A stretch of DNA of 64,000 nucleotides, taken from Ovis canadensis (lineage: Eukaryota > Chordata > Mammalia > Artiodactyla > Bovidae). The stretch covers positions 51,258,001-51,322,000 of the forward strand of contig NC_091249.1 of assembly GCF_042477335.2 (NCBI RefSeq), read 5' to 3'. Each line of letters starts with the position of its first letter. The first letter of the stretch is position 1. Shown piece after piece: positions 1 through 13,100 of this stretch. The notes beneath the pieces were generated by a model that searched no databases, was not told the DNA's origin, and worked only from the letters and a program-made list of their open reading frames with translations. The position numbers were made by a program, and so were the translations under genes.

Positions 1-95
1 TCACACCACAACAAGTAGCCCCTGCTTGCTGCGACTAGAGAAAGCCCGCACAGAGCAGTGAAGACCCAGCACAGCCAAAGATAAATAAAAATTTA
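1..95 (+). mobile_element. CHR-type SINE 3' end (cut by the window edge)
   Basis: Tail of a cetartiodactyl CHR SINE: CTGCGACTAGAGAAAGCCCG, GTGAAGACCCAGCACAGCC and a TAAATAAA tail. Its head lies before the window, in ZNF346 intron 1. Confidence 0.85.
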
Positions 96-1075
96 AAAGC
101 TCTGGCCCAGATCTATTCACACATCCACTTCCTTTTGTTTCTCTGAGGATGGCTGAGGCAGCCAAAGTCTTTCAGAAAAATTTACCGAACAGTGTAGGAG
201 AAAAATGGGGAAATAAACAAGGGACTCCAAGGAGCAGAAATATAGCCAGGCAACACCCCTTCTTCCCAAAAGGGCTGTTATAAATAAGCTTTAGTTCTTG
301 TGGGAGAAGAACCTTAAAACTTCCCCACCCAAAAATTCCCTCCAGGAAATATTGTCCACTTTCTGATCCAGAGTAGAAGATAAAAAACATGGATTTGCCA
401 TCTCATCATGGTTTTCTAGACTTATCCCTGCCTCAGATTATCAATGTCATGATGATAGAAATGTCTGGAGTGAGATTCTACTCCCTCCTCAAAAAGTAAG
501 GTCTTGTTTTCCAGGTGCAACAATTAAGTACAGGTTAATACTGTGGTTTCCTACAGTGTGAAACTTACATGACATAGTGAGTAATTTTAGATATTTCAAA
601 ATCAGATCAAGAACAGTAAGAGAATTATTTCCTTTTCAAGTCTTTCAGTCCTTCCAGTTCTATCTGAGATGATGTCTCAGTTGGTTGCTACCATGTCTTA
701 ACACCTCTCCTCACAGTTGCCACTGTCTTAATGTTCCTTTTAGGAAGCTCTGCAAGCTTCTTGCACCAGTATCTAACTAGAATTGTTTCTTTTTTAATGT
801 ATTCATTTGTATTGGTTTTTACTTAAGTTTGTAATTTAAAGACTCCTTTTTAAAAGAATTTAGTAAAGAAAGTTAGCCTACATAAAATTATAAAGCAAGT
901 TACAGGTTTGGTGGCTCAAGAATATAGCCTGAGTCATGAAAGCCCTTAGGGAAGGGGTGGCAGATTTAATGGTATGGCATTCCATTATTCAGTGCCTGCG
1001 TTTGAGGCAGCGTTCAAAGACAGTGCTGTTGAGGCAGGTTTTTAACTCACAGCGCTTTTATTTTTCTCTCTGTAG

Positions 1076-1179
1076 TGGAACACATGATCCAGAAGAACCA
1101 ATGTCTCTTCACCAACACCCAGTGTAAGGTTTGCTGCGCCTTGCTCATTTCTGAGTCCCAGAAGCTGGCACACTATCAG
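1076..1179 (+). CDS. ZNF346: ZNF346 coding exon 2
   Basis: The acceptor TCTGTAG ends at 1075 and the donor GTATGC starts at 1180. The first two bases complete a Val codon begun in exon 1. It encodes the start of zinc finger 1 (C-x2-C within [10 protein letters not shown]) and ends after HYQ, so the finger's second His lies in the next exon. Confidence 0.95.
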
Positions 1180-4100
1180 GTATGCCCTTGTACCTTAGTA
1201 CTTTCTAGACCCAATGCCAAGCCCCCTCTTCTCTCTGTCTTGCACAGTGAATTCCTTCTTAGCCACCCAGATGTTGCCTCCATGCATGTTGGCTTAATTT
1301 TTGACTGAGTCTTAATTTGACTGATTGTCTTAACTTGACTGATTTACTTAATTTTTCTGAGTCTCATTTCTCCATCCAAATCAAGATCATTGTACTTATA
1401 TGTTCCCTTACAGCTCAGTGTAGTAGAAAGTGTATGCTTTGGCTTTAAATAAACCCGTAGTTGAATCACAACTCTGCTACTCGTCTTGGTCAAGAAACCT
1501 CATTATTTTAAGCCTCAGTTTCCTCATCTATAAGATTGAGATGATGATAATTTTCTCATAAATTTTTATGATTAGATTGGACAGCATCTAAGTAGGAATT
1601 CAGTATACCAGGTTTTTCCCCTACCCTCTCCCAAAAGTTTCTGTGAGGATGAACCACTGAAAATCTGGTAGATATTTTTGAGTGCCTTAGGTATAAAATG
1701 GCATTTGGGTATCTTTGATCTTTTTCCTGGGTTCTTACAGAGCAAAAAACATGCCAACAAAGTGAAGAGATACCTAGCAATCCATGGAATGGAGACACTA
1801 AAGGGGGAAATGAAGAGGCTAGACTCAGATCAGGTAATCCAGCTGCCATGTTGCGACCACTCGCTTCCTGATGAAGCCAGCAGGCAGGTTGGTGTGGTGG
1901 AAAGAGCGTGGGCTTTGAGTCAGACTGACTTGGCTTCAAATCCTAGCCCTTTGTATAACTTGGGCAAGTCTTGATCCTTTCTAAGGCTTGATTTCTTCCT
2001 CTATAATAATGAGGATGCTAATATCAACTACCTTTCAGGATTTTTCCAAACAAAAATGAAAGAAGGTTTATTAAAGCACCCAACACAGAGCCTGGCACAT
2101 AGTAGGGGCTCAGTAAATGGAACCATTGTTATATATTACAATATATTATATATTGAATGGTTTGTTAGAGTAGGACCACTGTCCATGCCCTACTCAAGAA
2201 GAGAGAGAGGAAGGAAACTAGAATGCTTACGATCTTGAGATCCAGTGGAAAGAACTGAGTTTCTCACTTGAATATTGGGAATAAACAAGTGGAAGGAATA
2301 CTTTTCCAAATTCTCGCTCTGATCAAGATGTAAACATGTTTGCTTTTGCCTTAGCAATACTGTGCGAATTATGCTGAAACAAACCCAACCCCTCAGGTGT
2401 ACCATTATTTTTGTTCCATAGCAGGCTGTGCAAATATTATGGGATGATAAGTCAGCAGACTAGGGCCAAATACTAGCTCTAGAGCTTACTGGTTGGGTGA
2501 CCTTAGACAAGTCACTTAACCTGTCTGTAGAGATAATAATTGCTACCTTGTAAGGGTATTGTGAAGTCAAATTACAATTCCTAGTGGATGTTCAGTGAGT
2601 TAGAGTTTACACTACAAACTGTGTCTCCCTATCACAGGGGCCACAGGTTTGGAAGGGCCTTGCTCATCCCTTCTCCACATTCACTGGACTAACCCCCTAG
2701 TTGCCCTCCTTATCATGTGGAATTCAGAAAGACAATATCAACTCTGTGGCCCTGGGCAAGTCACTTAACTTCTTTATATCTCTAATCCCTCAACTCTCGG
2801 GGTGGTCCAGTAGTTCAAATGAGATCACAGACTCCTCCCCATCCAACAAAGAATTATTGAGCCCCAGGTGTTAATAGTACCAAGGTTGAAAAATCCTATC
2901 TTAGATGAATATTTTATTCAGACAGCAGACCTGAAAGAGATCCTGGAAGCCCTTAATATAGGCTTGAAATACATTGTTTTCTAGCCTAGTCATAATCATC
3001 AAATAAAATACAATGGTCTGCTTGTTCAATAAACCCTGAACATCTGCTGTGTGCCAGTTTCCACCAGGGTGCTAAGGATAGGAAACATAAATGAGTCTAA
3101 CGATCTTTGCCCAAACGTTGAACTTTAGTCAACAAGAAAGTCTCCTAAGCTACACCACTGTCAGTTTAGGGTGACACATGGTACGACAGAGGTCTATTTA
3201 ATGTATTCCAGGAGTACAGGGGAAGAATAAAACTAATTCTTCCTGGAATAATCACATAAAGCAGGTTGATAATTCTTCACTGAGTAATTTTCTTGAGTAA
3301 AAGTCTCTCAGAAGAGGTGATATTTAATCTGGGCCTTGAAGGCTAAGCAGACATATGCCAGGCAGGAAAGAAAGGAGGATCATTCTAGGCAGTAGGAACA
3401 GCCCAAGTAAAACACGGAAGTAGCAGAGAACAAAACGGGGAATGGTGAGTAGAGCATGGGATGAAGTAAGAATCCAGAAAGGTAGGTTGGGGTCAGTGTG
3501 TGAAGAGGGCCTTGAAGGCCCATTCTCCTGTGGGCAGTGGGGAACCAGTGAAGATTTTCTGGCCGGGCAGTGGCGTGATCAGACCTGTGTTCTTTCTCCT
3601 AACCAGAAGAGCAGCAGAAGCAAAGACAAGAACCAGTGCTGCCCCATCTGTAACATGACCTTTTCCTCCCCTGTCGTGGCCCAGTCGCACTACCTGGGGA
3701 AGACCCACGCAAAGAACTTAAAGCTGAAGCAGCAATCCACTAAGGTGGAAGGTACTGGTTTTCCTGAGTGGTGCTATATCGGGACCCCTCCCGTCCTCAA
3801 GGCACCAATGCCAGGTGCTCCCAGAAATGCTCACTGGGGCCACAGACTTGAAGAGGTTGAACTGCTTTTGAGAGCCCTTAAAAATATCAGAGTAGACACA
3901 GCTTCATTGAAATGCAGCCTCAGAGTCCTACTCACCTAACCTTCCTTTCTTTGGTTGTATCAGCCTTTCTCTGTAGAAGCTTCTTAGCCCTGAGCTTTTG
4001 TCCTGACAAATAATTATAACTCGGGAGTGCCCAAGTCCTCCAGGCTCTGAACACCAGGAGAGCATTCTGTCTCCTGCCTCTCTCACTTAGATTTTTCCCT

Positions 4101-7100
4101 CCTAGCATCCACCTGCCCTTATTATCATGTATTCCAAGTTAAAAGTTAGATTCTTGTCTTTTTTGTGTGCTCAGGTTATCCCCTGTTCACTTTAATCCTC
4201 AAAGCTGCCTGTTCTCCTCAAGACAAGAACTTGCCTTTCAAAGCTGAAGACTTCAGCACTGCCAGTACTGCCCAACAGTGTTTGCAGCTGCCATGAATCC
4301 ATTCCCAGGGCAGTGACTTCTAAAATAACCCCCTTTACCTTGTCGCCACTGGGGCTCAGCCTTCATTTTCATCTCATTAACTACTGACTTTTTAGGATTT
4401 TACATCTCTGCTAACTGCAGTTAGTCAAGACTGAAGGTTCTTTGATCTTTATTTCATTTTTTTCTCAGTAAGTTTTCTTCTCTATTTTGGACCAAGAGGT
4501 AGACTATAATATCTGTAACACTTGTCCTTTTTTGAATTGCTGTATTATGAAAATAAGACAATCATGTTCTAGAAGACTTTGAAGAATAGGATAAAAAAAA
4601 TCACTCATAATTATACTGTCTTACCACACCCAAATCTAGTATTCTAGCAATGAAACAACAGATGAAGTCATGGATACCCAAGTTTAAATCCTGGCACTGC
4701 TATTTACCATCCGTATGACTGACCTTCTTCATGCCTGAGTTTTCTCACCTATAATATGTTGATAATATCATCTACTTCATAGGTTATGAGGATGAAATAA
4801 TGTATATAAGGACCCTGAGACATAATAGATGTTCAGTAAATGACATCTTAGGATTTTTTGTTTTGTTTTGGGGCCATGCTGCACGGCTTGCAGGTCCTTC
4901 GTTTCCCAAGTAGAGGTTGAAACTGGGCCCCAGCAGTGAGAGCACCAAGTCCTAACCCCTGGACTGCCAGAGAGTACCCAGCAGATCCTATTGTCGGTAT
5001 TAACAGCACAATTAAGATTGTGCGTGGAATCCCCACATAAAATGCAGTGGTTGATCAGGCGTTCCCCACCCGGAGCATGTCATTGGCCTTGCTTCCGATT
5101 TGTTCATCTTTAAGTTGTACTAGTACTAGTTGCTTTTTTGTGAAGTCACTGTTGGTACCATTTATGGTACCAAAGAGATTAAACATTAAGCCAAAGGAAA
5201 CTAGCTTAAGAACAGAACTTTGTAAGATCATTTATCTTTAGATTTATATGAACTTGTCTTTCCATAAGTGGGAAAATTCTCTGGAATATTCCTGGTCCAA
5301 AGATTCCATATTGAAGAGTTTATTTTTCATATTTACTTTTGGCCCTTGCCATATAACAGATATGTTTTTATATAATTATAATCATAGTTCATGTACCATT
5401 TGTATCCTGTGTTAACTTTTAATTTTGTAGTTAGAGCACATTTCCATGTTATTACATGAGTTTATAACTATATTTCTGAAAGTAAACATTTCTCTAATGT
5501 AAAAGTAATACAAGCATATTGTAGAAAGTACAGAAAATATAGATAAATGGAAAGAAAAATACCCATAATTTTACCTTTCAAAGACAACCACTGTCAACAT
5601 TTTGGAGAACTATTTCTCCTATAATCTTTTGTTATGTGTATATGTGTATATCTGTGTCTATATTTGTTTTATGTATGTCTAGATTATGTATATAAATGTA
5701 AAATACTTTAACCCTGTTGTTTTTATAAAAACAATGCATACTCCTCATTGTTACTTCTAGTTCAAACAATGCAAAAGGTATAAAGAGAAGAGTAAATACC
5801 ACTCAAATCCTACCACCAAGAGAGAAACACTGTTAATATGTTGGCAGCATTTCAAAATACCAGTACACACATATAGATTGCACATCTGTCTTTTAGTAAT
5901 GATATGATCATATTGTGTGTATAATTTTCTTTTATATTCTTTTCACTAATAGAACATTTGTATTTCTCCATATTATTAAAAAGTTTTTCATAAATATTTT
6001 TAATGACAATATCCTATTGCACCACATTCATTTAACCATCCTCTAATGATGAATATTTATGTGTTCTCCCTCTCCTTTTTTGGAATTTATAAATAACACT
6101 ACAGTGAACAGTCCTGTAGAATTCTCTTTCTATATTTCAAGTTGTCTCCTGAAAGAAGACTCCCATAGTTCTCATTTTTATTGGATGTCCATTAAATGGT
6201 TCCTCCAACTTTAATTAACCATTCACCTCTAATGTTTCTGTTTAGTATCTTTTAAAGAATGACCTTTATGTTTTAATGATTATGATTATCTCTTCTGATA
6301 TCAAAAATCTACATTCACTGTAGAAAAGGTGGAAAATACTGAAAATTATCCTTTTACTCAATGCTTTTGGTCTTTCTCTACACATTACCAGTTGTTTTAC
6401 AGAACTGAGGACAAAAGAAATAGTTTGCTATATAACCTGCTTTTTTTTTTTCCCACTCAACACCATATACTGAATATTTTCTCATAGTATTGAATATTCT
6501 GTAACATGTACATTACTTTTCCAGTGACTTGTTGAAATAATGACTACGGAAAATTAATAGCCAGGAGAATTAAGAGTCTCTGTACTGGAAAACCATGTAG
6601 GAAAAGCCAGCAACTTTCTTCTGGCTTGTTGAAAATCCTCAAAACTTCCCCCATTAAAGTGGAAGGGATGAAAGAGCATCTGTGTGTGAGTGCTGCTGAA
6701 CCTCACCCCTCCTCCACCGTTGGTGGGGGCTCTAGGCCACATTCTGAAAGCAGTGGTTTCTGGATTGATACCAGTCCAGCCACATGGGCTCATTAGTGAG
6801 CCATGGCATCAATTTTTAAAGCAGCAGTGCAGCCTATAGTCAGGACATTTGTTGGCCCACAGGAGGTTTACACATATGCCCATACCAGGCTCTGATTAAC
6901 TGAATTCATAGACTCGAGCCAGGGATGCTTTCTATAGGTAAACACATGGGCTATAGCCTTCTTGTCTCCCTGCCACACTCTGGCAGCCTGGCATAGCAAA
7001 GAGGGCATGGTCTTTAGGGTCACACAGACCTGGATTCACTCATTAACTGAGTGATCTTTGGTAAGTCATTTCACCCATCTGAGCCTTGGTTTTTCTCTGT

Positions 7101-10100
7101 ATCGTGGCAAGATGATACCTACCGCAGAGCATAATTCAGAAGACCAGAAGAGAAAATATGTAAACAAAGCTGGTAACTGTCAGCGTCATTCTCCTCTCCC
7201 CACTCAGCCTAGAAGGCAGTGCAGCTCAAAAGACCCCCTTAGTGTGGCGCCTTTTCTAAATGACCCTCTAGACCCTCAGGCTGTGCATCTGTGCATTGGC
7301 TTCCAGATCTATAACTGGGGTACTTTAAGGATGGGAATAAAACACTCACATTTCTTGTCCTATGTGCTGTGACATTCTGGGGAGTTCTGAGGGATGAAAA
7401 GACTGCAAGCATGTGCATCTCACATCTATTGTAATCTGGCAGATGGGTGGCAGAAGTGCAGAACCTCCTCGGAATATGAGAAAATAGGGATTCACGTGCC
7501 TAAAGTAGTTTAAGCTGCCAAACAAAGGAGCCGGTCTTTGGGTTCCCCCGTATCTTCTCAATTAGAGAAGATTTTCACTGTGTGATTCACACAGGCAGTG
7601 CCCCATATGCAAGTGTGATTAACTAGTGACCCAGCCTTTCTTTGCATTCAGCATACATGAAAGCCTGGCACCTTCTGGGTTTTTTCATTGTTTCTGTTTG
7701 AACTTTCTCACCACAGCTCTGTCGAAACGCCTTACAAACCCTTTCCTTATGGCCTCCACCTTAGCCTTGCACCAGAATAGAGAGATGATAGATCCAGACA
7801 AGTTCTGCAGCCTCTGCCACGCGACTTTCAATGACCCTGTCATGGCTCAGCAACATTATGTGGGCAAGAAACACAGGAAACAGGAGACCAAACTCAAACT
7901 TATGGCACACTACGGACGGCTGGCCGACCCTGCTGTCACTGACTCAGGTAAGGGGCCTAGCTCACACCCAGAGCTGGATCAGGGCTTGATTGCTAGAGCT
8001 CCCTGGACCATCAAGGGTATGCCTTTCCTCTTTAGGTCTTCTGAAGCAAGCATTGCAAATTCAAATGCTTGCAAAAACTAGATGGGAAATTTTGATAAGT
8101 GAAAAAGCCAGAAAGGGATGTAGTCAGCTGAAGAGTACATGGCTCTCCTAGGCAGTGTTAAACATTTGTTAACCGTATCTTTCAGTTTTTTGAAAGACTC
8201 TGGAAGCCAGATTTACAGCCGACCCTCTTTTGCTCTAGTCCCTGCCCCTGCTTTACCTGGTCCTGCCTGGCCATTCCCTCATTGTCTCTTTTTTATTGGC
8301 AGGATTCAGGCACTGCAGTGTTTCAGGCCGCTTATCTTAGCTCGTATCCATTCTTTTCTTTTATCTCAAGCCAAAGCCTTCTCCTTTTATTTACCCTCCT
8401 CCATTTGTCTAACATTTAATCCTAGAACTTTATCCTAGATATTTTTTTCTTGCTTAAATCATCTGATTTCTTTACAGATCAACTAAATTCTTTCATGAAA
8501 ACCTAGATGGGGGGAAGGGGTATCACATCCCACTTTGATATTAATGTATACAGCATAATTTGATCCCCACAGGATTCCTATAAAATAGTTGTGATTTTCC
8601 CAATTTACAAGTAAAGAAGATGAAACTCAGAGTGACATGCTAAGGTCATACAGCTGATATGACCTGATGTTAATAAATGACAGCATCAGTCAGGGTCTCT
8701 AGCTCTGTCTGATTCCTAAACTTATACTCCTTCCCCCTGCCTCCAGCTTTGAGTGTACTCGGCTGGAGGCGCTCCAAGTACAGGGTGTCAGCAGAAATAT
8801 TGAACTGACTCTGACCCGCTTCTTACTTACAGAGGTGGGGTGTTGACCTGGGATGTGCAAGCAGGGACTTCCACTGACAGGACTTCTGCCTTCCCAAACA
8901 ATTTAGGTTGTTAGCAGCTTGGCTTTTTTTCCCTGCTGGCTTCAGTCCACCCTTGTTCATTCATTCTTTCAGACAGTCATCCTGCCCTTACCAATAGCTG
9001 CCATAGTCCAGGCCTTAGGCTAGATGCGCTCACATGTAATTACCTGATTTAATCCTCACGGCAACTCTGTTGTACACATTTGATTATTTGCATTTTACAA
9101 ATGAGGACATTAGCATCAGAAAGATGAAATGGTTTGTTCTGGATCCCATGCTAGACTGTGGCAGCCAACATTGAAATCCAGGTAAGGTTCTGTGTTAGGT
9201 CCACAGAATAGTTTCCATGGGGCTTCTGGCATGTATCATGACAAGTATGAGTCAAATGTGAGATGACCCAGAGTGTTCAAATGTCTCCCACAAGGATGAG
9301 ATATAGCATCTACCAAGCAGATTAAACAAGACTTGGAGTTTGCTTTGTACTCCAGGCCCTCATTTCTGATTTATTCAAGAATGCCAAATTAAGCCCTGCA
9401 TATCATTCAGGTAGCCAAATCCTTTCAGTTGCTGGAGCTCTCAGCATCCCCTGGGTCACTGGAGCCCTCTTTTTCTGTACCCCCGTCACCTTCGCTCCCT
9501 TCCTTAGGGCCTTGCCTCCTGCAGGTCTGCTTTCTCTGCTCCATCTGATCCCCTAGTTTCTTCAACCTCTGTACATGGGACAGGCTTTCAAGTCTATTCA
9601 TTTCATACAAAGTCAAGAAATGTTTGTTGAGCTCTTTCCTAATATACGCCAGGCATTGTGTATATAACATATATTAATTACATGTCCATGTTCTTAAGGA
9701 GCTTAGAGTCCAGCAGAGCAGACAGGCGTTGAGCAATTAACTACAAGTGTGGCAAGCTTTAGAAAAAGAAACAAACATTACGCAATGAAGATAACTTAAG
9801 ATGGAGGAGCAAGGATCAAAGGCTCCCAGAAGCAAAAGGGATAGTGTGGGGCAACATGATGCTGGGGAGATGAGCAGGTGTCCAATCATGGCACTGTAGG
9901 TCATGTTTGAGATTTGAGCCTTTGTCCTAAGAGCATTGGGAAGCCATTCACATCCTCAGCATTATTAATTAGAGCATTCTAGTTACAAAGTGGAGAATAG
10001 TTTAGAATGAGGAGGAAGGGTAGTGGAGAGAGACCAACAGTGAAGCTGTGGTAATAATTCGTAGTGGAGAATATGGGAGCTTGGACTAAGATAGCATTGG

Positions 10101-13100
10101 TAGAGATAGACAGGAGTAAATGGATTCAGGAGGTAGGTAAGAAGTAGAATTGGCCATCCAATGTGGGAGCTGAAGGAAAGTGAGCAGTCAAGGTTTAGCC
10201 TTAAGCCACAAGGTGAATAACCAGGTTTTGGCAGCCTGAGTTTGATACCCATGAGATACCCAAGTAGGAATGTTCAAGAGGCAGTTGGATATGTAGGTGT
10301 AGACCTAAAAGAAAGGTCTCGGTTAGAGATACCACCATTTTGGTGGTTAGAAACTGCTAAATATTGGTAGTTTCATATGTTTGAAGCTAATAAGTGGTAC
10401 TTGAAATCAGGGAAATGAATGAGATCCCTTAGAGAGTTTGGAGAAAAAGGAGTGAAGGGCCTAAGATTGAGCCCTCTGAAAATTCTGATGTGCTATAAAC
10501 ATGGATGAACCTTGAGGATACTATGCACAGTGAAATAAATCAGTCACAGAAAGAAAATTCCTATATGATTTCAGTTGTACGAAATATCTAGAGTAGTCAA
10601 ACTCATAGAAACAGAAAGTAGAATGTGGTGGCCAGGGGTTAGGAGAAGGGAGAAATGGAGAGTTTAATGGGTATAGATTGGCAGTTTCATAAAAATGACA
10701 AAAGTTCTGCACGATAATGTGAAAATGCTTGACATGATGAAAACACAAATTTCTCTGACCCAGAACTGTCCTTGAACATTAACTGAATTGGACACTTAAA
10801 ATAGATTAGATGGTAAACGTTCTGTTATTTGTATTTTACCACAATTTAAAATAGTAAAAAAAGAAAGAAAACCAAGATTGAAACCTCTGAAACTGGCAAT
10901 AGTAAATGGTGAAGGTCAAACAAGAGACAGCAAAACAAACTGAGAAGGAACCACCAGCGGAGAAAAATCGAGAGTGTGGCATGCTGAGAGCAAGGGCAGG
11001 AGACTGAAGGAGGAAGGAGTCACCCATGCTGCCAAGTGCTGTGGGGAAGCCCAGTACAAAAAGGCCGCATAAGCATCCATGTTGTCCGTTAAGTTTAGAC
11101 ACAGGGAAGCCTCCACTGGCCTCAGAAAGAGCGTGTGTGTGTGTAGGGGGGAGAGGTTGCAGAATAATTGAGAGACAAGGAAATGGAGAAGCAGTTGTAA
11201 ACAGGGCTTTCAAAGTCTTGGCAGTAAAAGGGAGGAGATACAGGTGCTTTTCCAAATAAATCAGATGTTTTAAAATGAGCTCTAGTGACTTATTCTTCAT
11301 AAGATCACAGGGGGAAACTAGAATATCAAACATGTAAAATGAAAACCAGATAAAAATGGATGAGTGTGGGTACTGAACAAAGCTGTTTTTTAGAAGTACC
11401 AGTGAATTCTTCACTTACCCCAAGGTGTGACGTTTTGAATCTAGCTTACAGATTAGTATACTCTGCACTGAGATGTACTTAGCATAGAAGAGTCCAGAGA
11501 CCTGTGGTTCAGAGGAAAGGATGGGGGCTGCACAGACCAGAGGGCAAATCCAGCTCTGACCCCAGGTCACTTAACCTCCCTGAGCTTGCTTCGTGCTCTG
11601 ATAAGTGGAGAAAACCATCTACCTATCTTCCAGCATTGTTATAAGAATCCAAGGGCATAAGTATCCAAAATTTTGTCATGGTGCTTGGTGTTAAATAGCT
11701 TTTGTAATCTGGGCATCAGTGACCCTTAACCATTGGTGGTTGTTACCCCCACACCAGCCCCAGGTTCTACCCTGGACCTTGCAGGGATGGTGGTTCTGCT
11801 AGTCCATTGTGAGCCTTTTGCCTGTTTGTGTTGAACCATGAATTCTGGCCTTCAGAGTCTAAAAAAGACCTGAATTCTGATTGTAATAATTTTCCCCTTA
11901 AATGCTTTAAAAGGATATGTCTTCCAGGAAATACCTGAAGATACAACAGAAACAAAGGTAGCTGGGAACATTGGCTTGCTTATTGAATTAAAGGAGATTG
12001 TTGGTGTTCCCAGCTGCCATGGAAGGCTGGTTAAAAGATACTCTCCATTTTTTTGCCAGCATCACTCATGGAATCTATAAGAGAGAAATAAAAATAAGCC
12101 AAAACCTCATATTTACTGGACACTGAACTATGTGTCAGTTACTTTTATTTGAATGATTACAATAACCTTATAAGGTTGATACTAATATTAACTGCATTTT
12201 ATAGGTATGGAACCTAAATCTCAGGGAAGCCCCACTTTTACACATCTCAGAGAGATTAAGTACCTAGCATGTGGTCCTACAGGTAAGAAATGATGGAGCT
12301 GGGATTTGAACCTAGGTGATCTCACTTCAGAGCTGTGAGGTTTTAGGATGGCAGATGACTCAAAAGGTGTGTCAGAAGGCTCTTGAAGTCATGTGTACAG
12401 TGGCCTGCCTTGTGCAGCTGGCACCAGGCATGCTGGGTAAGTAGAGCCTCATAGTCAGCCACTCCTGCTTGCCATTCACTAACTCTGTGTTCGTGGACAT
12501 GTGACCATGCCTTATTTTCTTCCTCTGTAAGAGGATGGTTTTCATGGGATCCTTATGAGCATCAATCAAAATAATATAAAGTGCATGACTATATCAGGCA
12601 CTTAGTAAATAATAACTGCTTTTTATTGTAAGTACTATGGGTATGGTATAATTGATTTATAGTTGAGAAAAGCTGAGGATCAGAAAGGCAAAGGGATTTA
12701 GCCAAGGTCATGTGAATGCAGAGCCAGGAGTCCAGCGCCATTTCTTGGCTCCCGACCCATGCTGTCTCTGCTAGACCATGTGAAGAAAGGCCACTTTGTC
12801 ATTGGAGCAGCCCTGTTAGTGAGAAAGGGTATCTGTGAGCCCCACAGTAGAGAGACAGATTAATTTTCCTTATAGGCCTTCTCGTTAATTACTGTTATTG
12901 CAAGCGCAAGGAGAGGCCTGCCTTCCCAGAGATCTCTCATCTAAGGGCACAGTCCAGGTAGAAAAGACAGTTCCACCAAATGTCACCTCTTTGTTCTATC
13001 AATCATTTATTTCCTCAGCAGACAGCTACTCTGGACCAGGCTCCGTGCTGGGACAAAGGGTACAGGGCAGGGGGGGACAAGGAGTTTCCCAGCTCCAGGC

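Noticed and set aside
3752-3939. Read-through extension of ZNF346 exon 4
   Set aside because: The frame stays open by chance past a good GTACTG donor; the known protein continues in exon 5 with ALHQNREM.
10836-11414. Antisense 192-codon ORF
   Set aside because: It is low-complexity and hydrophobic, partly overlaps an L1 3' end, shows no protein family resemblance, and lies inside a ZNF346 intron.
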